Assembly (NCBI GenBank): GCA_020726505.1
Contig: JAHLEZ010000021.1
Location: 682,001 to 746,000 of the forward strand
DNA from: Leptodontidium sp. MPI-SDFR-AT-0119
Taxonomy: Eukaryota; Ascomycota; Leotiomycetes; Helotiales; Leptodontidiaceae
DNA length: 64,000 bases
Direction: 5' to 3'
Under the pieces are notes generated by a model. It saw only the letters and a program-made list of their open reading frames with translations. It was not told the DNA's origin and made no database searches. Below, in pieces: positions 12,617 through 22,036 of the stretch. The first letter of the stretch is position 1, and every line of letters starts with the position of its first letter. Position numbers and translations under genes: made by a program.

Positions 12617-14158
12617 TCATTGAGCACCAGTCTCTCCCTGACCCGCCACATTTAACAGGGATGCTTCTGTCACAGTAGAAAGCTCCTCGTTAGACCAAAT
12701 GTAAGGCCTTTTGGATAGTTCAGAAGAGCCTTCTGTCTCACTGTCGGATTCCCAGTCCCCAATTTCTCTTCTGCCTCCACTGGTCTGCATTGGCGGCGTC
12801 TCACACTCCATAAACAAGAGATGGTCCCACCCAACCCTGCGGCTCTGATGGTAATATTGCTTCACCTTCTTGATGTCTCCGTCCGGAATACGATGTGGAA
12901 TGACAGCCTTAGCTTGAGGAAACCACTTATCTTCTTCATATTCATTAGAATCGTAGGCTATGGATTCCTCGTTATCAAACTCCAAGCCGTCAGACCTCTT
13001 GAACGCATCGATGTCATCAGTCCACCACTGTACCACAAACTTAGCATAGCCCTCTTCAGGTTCTCGCACTAGGACTTCGAGTTTTGGGACCTGCCAATCA
13101 GGAACCTCGGTGGTCTTGACCGCTTTTAGTACAGTTTGGGCATGCTTCAAAACCCAGCCAGCACGCCTCCCATGGATTTCCCCTCTCTGCGGCTTTACTA
13201 ATCTAAGCTGGCGGTTGCAGTCAAGGACGTGACGTTTTCGAAGCTGTCTGAAGGGATATATTACGATAGTAAGCTTCTCCAGCAGAGGGAACTCGGCTCA
13301 AATATTGCGGGAACAACTCCGACGATAGTAAAATCGACTTTCAGGAGGCATATCTGCTTGAAACGTGCTATATCATCAAGAATTTCTCTCGTGAGATCGC
13401 GGGTAGTGTTTCGTTAAATGAAGAGATCGACAAGAATCTTTAAGTGTTTCCAGGAATTGCCTCCCATGTAGAATTCACCGTACAAAGTATTGCAAAACTA
13501 CCAGGCCCTTGACTTCGACCTTTCCATTTGTTTGAGTGGGAGCTGGTATAGATATCCATGTCACCATTTCGTGATTCACAGCATATCCGGTCGAGAGCAA
13601 GCTTCATTGATCTTCCATCGTTATTTGTGCAGATGGTGCTGGATCCTTGGGGAAGTTGGCGAGATTCGGAAATGCATAACTTAACGGCGCTATCATCTTT
13701 CTGAGGTAGTCATTTACAGTTCATTGCCTCGATGGTATATAACAGGGGATCGTCGGCTCGCGTTACGAAAGACTATATCTTCAATCGAAGTCCCGGTGGG
13801 AGTTTGGAGAAGTTTGTGAACGTATATGCGGGAACGGCCCTCCTTCGTGTCTCGTTGATACCATTGTTCTGGGGCAAATTAGAAGTTGTTGATATGCTAA
13901 AGCGCAGAGGAATATAGGTCCCCAAAGGCTATATAGAAACGGGTATATCTGGTTGGTTCTTCTGTTGCGCTCATCAAGTTTAAATTGATCCCTCAGGCGA
14001 CAGACTGCTTCATAATGGGCTTTCTCCCGCTGCTCTTTTTCGATCCTTAACTAGTTCTGCCGCTTCCAGAAATCCAATTCAGCAAAGTGTTCCTTTGAGA
14101 ACCCCCCGCCTTCTGCGTCCCACGGATGTTTGATCACTCCCCAGTCGATATCCTTCAT
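12617..14158 (-). pseudogene. Decayed full-length 2EXR copy
   Basis: Reading right to left, homology to the 2EXR genes extends over the full length. An ATG at 14158 starts MKDIDWGVIKHPW. A TAG follows KRQN at about 14050, then comes the coiled-coil exon (LRIEKEQREKAHYEAV to YPFLYSLW). After an intron-like gap comes AVPAYTFTNFSKLPPGLRL, where the conserved Trp codon of RIW is TAG. Further on, NTLYGEFYMGGNSWKHLK, a TAA before RNTT, the strand LLKVDFTIVGVVPA, and a second Trp position now TGA (before AEFPLLEKLTIVIYP) are visible. The last part, from VKPQRGEIHGRRAGWV to the stop at 12617, is open and could be mis-called as a short gene. Several stops fit C:G to T:A changes at Trp codons. Not expected to make a full protein. 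Confidence 0.85.
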
Positions 14159-14755
14159 AGCTTTAACAACGCGAAGGTCAATGAGTAAGTGAATCAAGCA
14201 CTGATCAATTAGAAGCCCCCAAACTAGATGTTGTTTTACAGCTGGACCAAATTTACTTTCCCAAGTTGGAGCGAGTTCGATTAAAATCCACACCCCCCAA
14301 ACTGCCGAGAATGACTTGTCAACGCTTGCCATGTGGACATTTTCGCGTGCCACTTCTGTTACAGCTTTATAAGTCAGTTCCTTCACAAACCACAGGCAAG
14401 TCTTTCGGCAATGGGCTACGGGGCTATGGAGATCCCCCCTAGGACAGAAAGTCAAGTGTATCGAGCAAGTGCGAACCTGGAGGTGTGCTTTACATGTTCA
14501 GAATCGTTCAAATATTCATGTCGTGTGCTGAAATCCTGGCCAGAATCTTTTTCAAATATGAGGAACGACATAGGAGTTTGATATCGACGGTCTCCGACAT
14601 TATACCTGGCAATTGATCGTTCCGTGCTGAGCAGCTACGTGGACATCTCCTTACTAACCACCATCGCTGCCACTGTCTGAGCGATTCAAGTTGAATCTCG
14701 CGAAAACAAAGTTCGATTGAAATACCAATAACACAATGTATCAAATGCAACTATA
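14159..14755. other. Intergenic between tandem 2EXR copies
   Basis: The minus-strand frame remains open upstream of the pseudogene start (to about 14455) but shows no family motif. I see no other gene. This region would have served as promoter of the decayed copy and 3' region of the intact one. Confidence 0.4.
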
Positions 14756-16329
14756 TTACACGCCAAACCTTTCCCTCCCCCATAACTGCCAGTCCTCGTC
14801 ATCAGGCAGATCATATAACTCATCGACGTACGGATAGCGTGGAGAACCAGACTCATTCTCGCTGTCAGTGAAGTGTTGCCCAAATTGTCCACGGCCTGTT
14901 TCATCATCAGCGTGAAACCCAACGACACGGCGACGGTGGTATCTGCGCTTTAGGCGACTAATATCGGCTTTAGACACAATGCGTGACAGTCTTTCAGAGG
15001 CTTCGGAGTAGAATATTGCCTCCTTGGCTTGCAATTCCCCATTTTCAGACTCATCGTCGGTCGACCCATCGTCTTCATCCCCTGATTCACCTGGGTGACG
15101 ATCCCCGCGGGAGACCTCATCGTCTTCACTTCCCCGCAAAACCACCTGAATCTTCGGCAGTGTCCAGTTGTGCACCGTGTCCTTGGCCGTTTGCAGCCTC
15201 GTATTGACGGCGGTTGTGATCCACTCGGCTCGCCGTCCAAATTTCGTATCTGGCTTAGGAGTAACAAACGTCGGCCGAGTAGCTGGCCCGTGTTTGTGTT
15301 TGTTAGTGTCAACAATATGGACACTTGGGTAGAAGGAAACCGTTAGGCTCTCGAGATCCGGAAAGTGTGTCCAGACTGTGCTTGGTACTCCGGCAAAGAC
15401 GTTGAAATCCACGACGATATGTCGCATCTTGCATAACATCGCTAGGTCGGTCTTGACAGCACTATCCATCTCCCGAGTCGTGTTTTCCTTTATCAACAAG
15501 TCGACCAGCAGCTTGAACTCAGTCCAAGGGCTGCATCCTATGTAGAAAGAATCGTACGCGACCGGTACGTACGGAAAAAATCCCATGTGCTCGAAATTGA
15601 AGCGTGCAAAAACTGACAGGCCCACATATCGGGAGTTTCTGCAAGTGCGGAGAATGACAGGCCATAAGGCCTCGATGCTTGGGCTTGTCCAGTTCGCATG
15701 TTGAAGTCTGCTCGATCCCCGGCGATTGACCCTGCAGCCATTGTATTCTTCCTCCCAGTCCATGCCGATGAGACTGTGGGTGGCGGGTTCTTGGCTTCGT
15801 GAAGCCATTGACCAGATCCTCAGCTGGATTTCCATGGGCAGATCAGGAAACCTGGTGAAGGTGTAGGCCGGGATGGTATATTTTCGGACATCACTTATAG
15901 GCATAGTCTGTTTAGTGTTAGCATTGACAAGGAGAAAATCAGATCGAAAGTTAGGCGTACTTTTAAATTGCGTAAAAAAGAGGAGTTGAACTCGCTGCGC
16001 TTCCTTTTCTGGCTAAGCATGAATGCATTCTTCCTCTCAGAGGTGCTGGATCCTTTATATTTGTTTTCGGATGGTTTGGACTCCTTCAACCAGCTTAATA
16101 AGGACGCATGCGCCCTTCGACGTTCTTCTATCATGAAGTCTCTTTCTCTTTCTTTGGCTGCCTTATCGAAGTCCCTCTGGGCCTGGCTCTTACGGTAGAG
16201 TTTGAACTCCTCCACCACTTCGGTTGAATCATTCACGTCGATAACACGGGGAACGAATGTAACTGCATCCTCCAACTGTTTTCGTCTGCCACCGGATGAC
16301 ATTTTTGCGGATACCTCAACACGATCCAT
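14756..16329 (-). CDS. 2EXR-domain protein, intact copy 2 (two exons)
   Basis: Exons 16329-15961 and 15907-14756 give about 506 aa; the intron (15960-15908, 53 nt, GTACGC...AAACAG) is phase 0. The start was chosen at 16329 because it sits in GCCACCATGG, an excellent fungal start context. Exon 1 encodes a charged region with a likely coiled coil (KERERDFMIEERRRAH) and a basic patch. Exon 2 begins with IPAYTFTRFPDLPMEIQLRI, the 2EXR hallmark, followed by YDSFYIGCSPWTEFK, the strand RHIVVDFNVFAGVPSTVW and an acidic Asp/Glu-rich tail. The layout, intron position and motifs match the copy at 175-1742, so they are paralogues, though clearly diverged. The molecular function of this family is not known. 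Confidence 0.85.
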
Positions 16330-17443
16330 GGTGGCAATGTTCATATGCGCGACTCCTGTGGTTTTGGATTGTTGAAGAGTCAACAAGACTAGGAGACGTG
16401 TCTGAGACATCTCGGAGATTACACCAGGGTCGCGCGACGCGCTTGTGCACGTGACTAGGGGAGAGACTGGTGCAGGCAACTGTTGAGCAACACGAGGCGC
16501 CTTCATTGGATGATGCTTCTCTTCTTTCCTAATCGATTCTATACTTGAAATATAGGCTCGATCTATTATCCGCGCATGCTGATATAGGACTTTGGTGCAC
16601 AGGATTTAACACATATAAGGAATTAAGTAGCTTTGCAGCCCTACTTAAAGCGGAATCTCGAGTATTCCAAATGAATAGACTGCAAAAAAAAAAAAAAAAA
16701 AGGGAAAAAAAAAACCTGGGTTGAATTCAAGAACCTTGCATCTGTTTCAATATCGGAAGAGAAATCCTTCGAGAGAAAGGTGGACATTCTTTAAGTGAAT
16801 CTCAACAACACCGTAAGCGAGGTGGGAGCAACTGCTGCTCAAGCGCGGGTTTTTGAGAGAAGAATACAAATTCAGAGAAATAATGAATAGAGTAATATAA
16901 AGAATTTTCAGCCTTGAGCTTCTAATGCTTTGATGTCGTTGCCAATTATGATTTGGCGGTAGGTTGCACAAGGTATGTGGCGAAAGGCGAACAGAAATGA
17001 TGGCCATCTAAAAGTCCAGGATAAGGTTCCGAAACGAAATCCTGAGTTGATTATGCTTTGTTTACTTTCGAATGTGATGTGCAACAAAATCTCTTAGCGA
17101 AGCTTGGAAGATAAAGCTAAGGTGAATTCGAAAGGGAAAGGTGACGTAGGTTTTGTTTACTTTCGAATGCGACGTGCAACAAAACCCTTCTGCCCATTTG
17201 CCGAACCTTGAAAGTGAATTCGAGGTGAGAATTGGTTTGTTTACTTTCAAATGCGATGTGCAACAAAACCTTTGGCCCATGGCTGAAAGTGAGCTCGAGG
17301 TGAATTAGAAGCGGGAAGGCAAGGGTATGGTTTGTTTAATTTCCAGTACGACATGCAACAAAATCTCATCTCAGTACCAGTATCTTACCTCCCAGGAAAA
17401 ACCTCTTGCCGCAATACATCCATCCATCAACGGTCAAACCCAA
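16330..17443. other. Intergenic with A-tracts and tandem repeats
   Basis: This 1.1-kb gap holds an A18 run at 16684-16701 followed by GGG and A10, and a four-copy degenerate tandem repeat listed separately (17057-17366). No coding frame is supported. The apparent small frame on the minus strand at 17062-17280 is just the repeat read in one phase. Confidence 0.6.
17057..17366. repeat. Four-copy degenerate tandem repeat (84-95 bp period)
   Basis: A block close to TTTGTTTACTTTCGAATG followed by YGAYGTGCAACAAAAYC recurs at about 17057, 17152, 17236 and 17331, with spacings of 95, 84 and 95 bp. Linkers between blocks share AAGGTGAATTCGA-like pieces. The fourth copy is the most diverged. This is a degenerate minisatellite; function unknown. 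Confidence 0.85.
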
Positions 17444-19416
17444 TCACACCCTACACAGCCTTCCATTCTCATCATCCACCGGCCCCTCACCCACCACCCT
17501 CCAACCCTCACTCCCCACCGCAGTCTTCGCCCAAAAAACATCCTCTGGATCAACCTCCCTCTTAACACCCAACAAGCGCTCATAGTTCCTCCCATAAAAA
17601 CTCCCCTGAAACCCCTCCTCCTCCCTATCACTCTCCCCCAAATACGCTCCCGCACCGGGACTAACCCCCCTCCACACCCTCTGCCTCTCACTCATCAGAT
17701 TCCTCATCCTCCTGATCTCTTCAAAATCTGCATCACGCCCCCACGACGCGATCTGGATAGAATGCATAACCGTCTCGCGCCAGGCAGGGTTGACGCTATT
17801 ATCCGGATCCCCGCCCGCGGACAGTGTCGGTGCGAAGTTGAAATTTATAGTCAGCAGACCGGCGTCGATACTACCTTTCCAAGCGGCGAAGGTGGCGTTT
17901 AGGAGGGTTTCGTTGAGCCAGTTTGAGCGTGGGAAGAGGCGTGAACCGGTACAGCCTGAGTCGCCGCCGACTCCTTCTTGGGGGAAACTGGCTTGCCAGG
18001 CGGAGAGGTAGGTGGGGTAGGTTGTTGGTTTGGGGGTTATGTGTATATCTAGGGAGGCGAGGTCGTCGAGCCATGGTTTGAGGAGGGAGAGGGTTTGAGT
18101 GCTGGTTAGGTTTGGGGCGAAGAAGGGGTTCATGGAGAATGTTGGGATGGAGTCAGGGTTGGAGCCAGGGAGTACCCAGAAATAGGAGTAGGTCCCTGCG
18201 TTTGAGAAGGGGATGAAGTAGTTAAAGAATGCGCGGACGCCGGCCCAGAATTGGGTGGTTGTGTTGGCGCTGAAGGAGAATGAGAGGGCTGTTGTGGGAA
18301 TGTCTGGGTGGGCTTTTACGGTGACGGATGTTACGACGCCGAATGTTGAGCCGCCGCCTCCTGAGAGAGACCAGAAAAGGTTGTGGTTTTGCGTGGGTGT
18401 CGCCGTGATGTGGTGACCGGATGGGAGGACGACGGATAGGGAGGCGATGTGATCTGCTCCCATGCCGTGAATTGATGAAAGCGGGGAGTGTCCTCCACCT
18501 AGGATATATCCTCCCATCACACCAACAGTCTATTCCAAGTCAGTTTGGGACCAGGAATTCATAAAGACTTTATACCCGTCCTTCACCACCAATAACAACC
18601 AATCCCTTCTCACTAGCCGCCTCATAAATCTCCCACGCCTGAACCCCACTCCCAGATTTAAATGCAGGGCCTTTATACCCTTTCTCACCTTCTCCTGTAG
18701 ACTCAGGTATATATTCGATATCCTTCAGATAATGCGTCCAGATACTCAATGCACCAGCTCCACCAGACTTACCCGAGAAATCATGTCCTGTATTCTTGAT
18801 CACGAGTCTGATGCCGGTGTTGCGTGCAAAGTTGACACCGAGTTGGATATCGGCGATCCGTGAAGCGTTGAGTGCGTAAGCTGGGTAGCCACCGATTGTG
18901 CATGTTCCGTTTGAAGCCGGTGAGATACTTGGGGGTTGGCATGTTCGGCCTTGGAAGAGGGGGGACATCATTGATGTTGGATCTGACATGCTGCGTTCCC
19001 ATCAGACCATTGCTAATAAAACATCTGAAAGCTACTCACTGCACAGACGAGTTCCCCCACTGCGATACGATATATCGACACTTCTCAGCATCGTACAACG
19101 GACCTGGAAAGCAAGGTGCACCGATCGGGATCGTCTTGATGAGTGCACCGTTCGTGGTTTTGTTCAGAAGGTCCCATTGGTGATCTGTTGGCCATGTGGG
19201 ATCGCCGGGGAAGACTTTGCATTTTTGGGATTTCGGAGAGATAGGAAATGATGGGTTGGAGAAGTTGAGGAGGGTTGCTTCTTCTGGTGTGAGGTTTGTG
19301 GGGTCGAGTTCTTGAAGTTGGCGGGGGTGGATTGGGAGGTTGGATGGAGTTGGGATGTGTGCTGATGCGAGGTGGAGGATCTGGAGGAGAATTGTTATGG
19401 ATTGGAGGACTCCCAT
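17444..19416 (-). CDS. Secreted FAD-linked oxidoreductase (BBE-like)
   Basis: Three exons, 19416-19040, 18990-18576 and 18529-17444, give about 625 aa with phase kept at both junctions. The Met at 19416 starts a hydrophobic stretch (MGVLQSITILLQILHLASA) that looks like a signal peptide, so secretion is likely. The FAD-binding (type 4) domain is visible in GGYPAYALNAS, VNFARNTGIRLVIKNTGHDF, where the His is the usual FAD-linking residue, and TVGVMGGYILGGGHSPLS. A substrate domain and a C-terminal BBE motif follow (FYGRNYERLLGVKREVDPED, then VFWAKTAVGSEGW). The family oxidises alcohols, sugars or alkaloid-like compounds; isoamyl-alcohol-oxidase-type enzymes share the GGYPxYxxNAS motif. The substrate cannot be told from sequence. 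N-x-S/T sites are frequent, as in secreted proteins. Confidence 0.87.
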
Positions 19417-19940
19417 TGTGGTCGAGGAAACGGTAATTTTGGACCTTGAAAATTCAAAGGAAACGAAGGACAAGAACAGGTCAGGAGTGCCAATTTTCAA
19501 TTCGAGGACTACCGCCTACTTCCCCGCACCTGAGACGGGCATTCTCTGACTTTAATATTTTTTTTCTCATGTTGGAGCCAATGTCTCCTCAATAGATTCG
19601 AAAGGAGGAGAAATTATGGATAAATAAGCTTGGTGTCGTACTGCAGGCAACTAGCCAGGTACAAAAACCCAAGCGAGGTTATCAGCCTTGTCATAACCAT
19701 TGGGTTGATGTTGAGAGTGTAATCACCCGGGAACAGACACAACAAGGCTGCATGTTAGCCCCTCTCTTGGCTCATTTCTATTTGGATGAACGAATAAGGC
19801 TGGATTGGGATATGCTGAGCGCATCTCCAGACAGCATGGAAACAGGATCCAAGTGATCGAGAAAAGAAAATTAATTGCAAAGTGCTCGTTTTTGAATTCC
19901 TACAGTAACATGCAAACTCAAAGGCTCCTATGATTGATAC
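19417..19940. other. Upstream region of the FAD oxidase, no gene seen
   Basis: About 520 bp between the start of the oxidase gene and the stop of the next minus-strand gene. It includes a T9-rich run near 19557 and no supported coding frame. Confidence 0.45.
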
Positions 19941-20906
19941 CTAGTTCTTTGCAATCAACTCCTTAAAGATGGCCTCAACATCGGCCTCTGTCTTGCCCTT
20001 GATACCAAGAAGCTCATTGTCAGTTTTCTTCATGCGGCTACCGTATCCGTCTTGGAATATGACCACATTAAGGTAGGTGTACATCACAGGCGCTGAGTAG
20101 TCGCCCTCTGCCAATTTTCCGTTTGCCCACTTCTCTTGCTCATCAAGGCTAACGGTGACTGGAGTCCACTTCTTCTCAGGTGCAACCTTCCTCGCCAGCT
20201 CGAGTAACTTCTTTTGAGAAATGACGATATCCTGGACGTAGACGGATCTGTTCTTGGTCTCCTCTGGATGGTCCAAAACTCCCACGACGGCTTGTCCGAC
20301 CGATGCAAGGGTTGTTGAGCTGAACTCGAACTCTCCGCCGTTGAATAGCTTTGGCTCAGGAGACTTCCAATCAAGGAGGAATGAGTGGTCGAGGCCCCAG
20401 TCGAGAAATCCGCCGTTGATGACATATGTGTAGGTGATATCGGCACCAGCAGCGATCTTGTCCTCGAGATACTTCCTCGTAGCGATCTTGTAACCAAAGA
20501 CGGGCTGGACTGCAGTCTTTGGATTGCTCAAATCAGATCCGAATTCGGAAGGAAGGATACGCTTGACTCCTGCAGCGATGGCTGCGTCGATGAGGATTGA
20601 CTGGCCAAGCAGACCTTCCATACCAACAGCTGAGACAACGGCATCTTGGCCCTTGAGGGCAGATGTGAGGGAGTCTACGGAGGTGTAGTCTGCCTTGACG
20701 ACGTTGACCGAAGAGGCGAATGTTGAAGTTGAGGCTGGGCGAGTGATGACAGTGACGTTGAATTTGCCAGAATCAACAATGGCTTTGAGGATAGGAGCTC
20801 CAAGAGCACCGGCGGCCTTGTGGTAGTTAGTACGGTAGCTCGATGGATGAAGAGTTTGGGCAGCACTACTTACTCCGACGACTGCGACGTTCTTGATTGG
20901 CGACAT
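19941..20906 (-). CDS. NmrA-like / isoflavone-reductase-like NAD(P)-binding protein
   Basis: Two exons, 20906-20874 and 20816-19941, give 302 aa, the usual length of the family. The 57-nt intron (20873-20817, GTAAGT, CTAAC branch, CACAAG) lies within the dinucleotide-binding loop; splicing yields VAVVGAAGALGAPIL, the GxxGxxG motif. Further family marks are VTVITRP after the second strand, QDAVVSAVG, RILPSEFGSD, YVINGGFLDW and the C-terminal helical part ending ELIAKN. It should be a cytosolic NADPH-dependent reductase of the atypical SDR class; the substrate is unknown. The unspliced intron has no stop and is divisible by three, so retention would insert 19 residues into the cofactor loop. 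The start at 20906 (MSPIKNVAV) is preferred; an upstream in-frame Met would add a Pro/Thr-rich stretch. Confidence 0.87.
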   Translation of the reverse strand: MSPIKNVAVVGVSSAAQTLHPSSYRTNYHKAAGALGAPILKAIVDSGKFNVTVITRPASTSTFASSVNVVKADYTSVDSLTSALKGQDAVVSAVGMEGLLGQSILIDAAIAAGVKRILPSEFGSDLSNPKTAVQPVFGYKIATRKYLEDKIAAGADITYTYVINGGFLDWGLDHSFLLDWKSPEPKLFNGGEFEFSSTTLASVGQAVVGVLDHPEETKNRSVYVQDIVISQKKLLELARKVAPEKKWTPVTVSLDEQEKWANGKLAEGDYSAPVMYTYLNVVIFQDGYGSRMKKTDNELLGIKGKTEADVEAIFKELIAKN

Positions 20907-20912
20907 TGTGGG

Positions 20913-20941
20913 GGTTGGGTGGTTGGGTGGTTGGGTGGTTG
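20913..20941. repeat. GGTTGGGT x3.6 short tandem repeat
   Basis: Three full GGTTGGGT units plus GGTTG, 7 bp upstream of the start codon of the NmrA-like gene. On the coding strand it reads as a C/A-rich leader (ACCCAACC units), so it would lie in the 5' untranslated region. Confidence 0.9.
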
Positions 20942-21673
20942 TGAGTTGAGTTGGTAGTGAATGGGATTGTGTGGGTTCGGTAGGTACTAAGTATATGGAA
21001 GTTGAAGTTGGAGTTGATGGGAAGAAAGTGTTGTTGACAGGATCGCACCTGCCTTTATATACAAAATATGGACACGATGGCATCACCTATCTAGGTCATA
21101 GGCAATTCGCAATACCTGCAGGAGACTGTACGGAGGCAGACCAGATTATGAAATCAAGATCTCTTGGTTTCTCCCGAAACGCCACGAACTGTAATCCATC
21201 GAAGTAAGTTTGTGGGGGATTGCTCCCACCGGCGATTCACTAATCATATCCGTCGTACTCGTACTCCTGTTCAATGAGGTTTTGTAGGTAAGGAATTGAA
21301 AATGGCTCTTCTCCCCCGCAAGGCATGTATATCTGACGAATCAATAAACTGCATTTACCTGATAGTTGATAGTCCTATTTTGCGCCCACTGGATAAGGAG
21401 AATACCGTAGGAAATTATCCTGGAGGTTCAGGTTGAGGTTGACAGTGGAATGGAAACTGACTCGCACACCGTGAGCATTTGGTGGGGTCCGGGTTTTGAC
21501 GAGTCAGTACCTGAAGTAAAGCAGGAACCGGTGGACAGCTAATTGATTGGTCGACCAACCGCTCAGTGGCGAAGTCGCTGCTTCCTATTGGACATCAGAG
21601 CATCACAGCTTACAGAAGATCCCCACTCGCTCGGATCCCACCCTCCTCCCACCGGTTGAGTCCCTCAAGTCTT

Positions 21674-21719
21674 GACATCGACATTGACATCGACATCGAC
21701 ATCAACATCAACCTCAACC
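21674..21719. repeat. (GACATC)n-like hexamer microsatellite
   Basis: About seven hexamer units, GACATC with single-base variants (GACATT, AACATC, AACCTC), in the promoter region about 320 bp upstream of the transcription factor start at 22037. Confidence 0.9.
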
Positions 21720-22036
21720 GTGTCGGCCGGTCTCCCACTTTCACGACCTGAATGTCCTATCTCCGAAATTATATTGTTGTTCTTCCTGAGTCTTGTCTGA
21801 CCATCGGATCACCATTTGACAGACATCGTGTCTGCCGGTCGGTAGATGATAAGCCACTTACTTACCCACCTGATCCCGAGCCATCGAACGGCTCCCTCTT
21901 TTCGCGGTACTGTGCCTCCCACCAGTGTAATTCAACGCATGAGACGATCCCGAGGAACCCTCCAATAAGAAGCTGTGCTATTACTGAGAGAAAGGGGGTT
22001 AGACTTTAAACACGGACTTGAGTTACCTCCGAGCTG

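Larger units (their letters stand above)
20907..22036. other. Divergent promoter region with simple repeats
   Basis: 1.1 kb between the NmrA-like gene (minus) and a transcription factor gene (plus). It holds an 8-bp repeat at 20913-20941 and a hexamer repeat at 21674-21719, listed separately. I see no coding frame with recognisable features. Confidence 0.5.

Noticed and set aside
17062..17280. Small minus-strand frame with repeated FCCTSHxKVNK
   Set aside because: The amino-acid repeat is just the tandem DNA repeat read in one phase; there is no other sign of coding.
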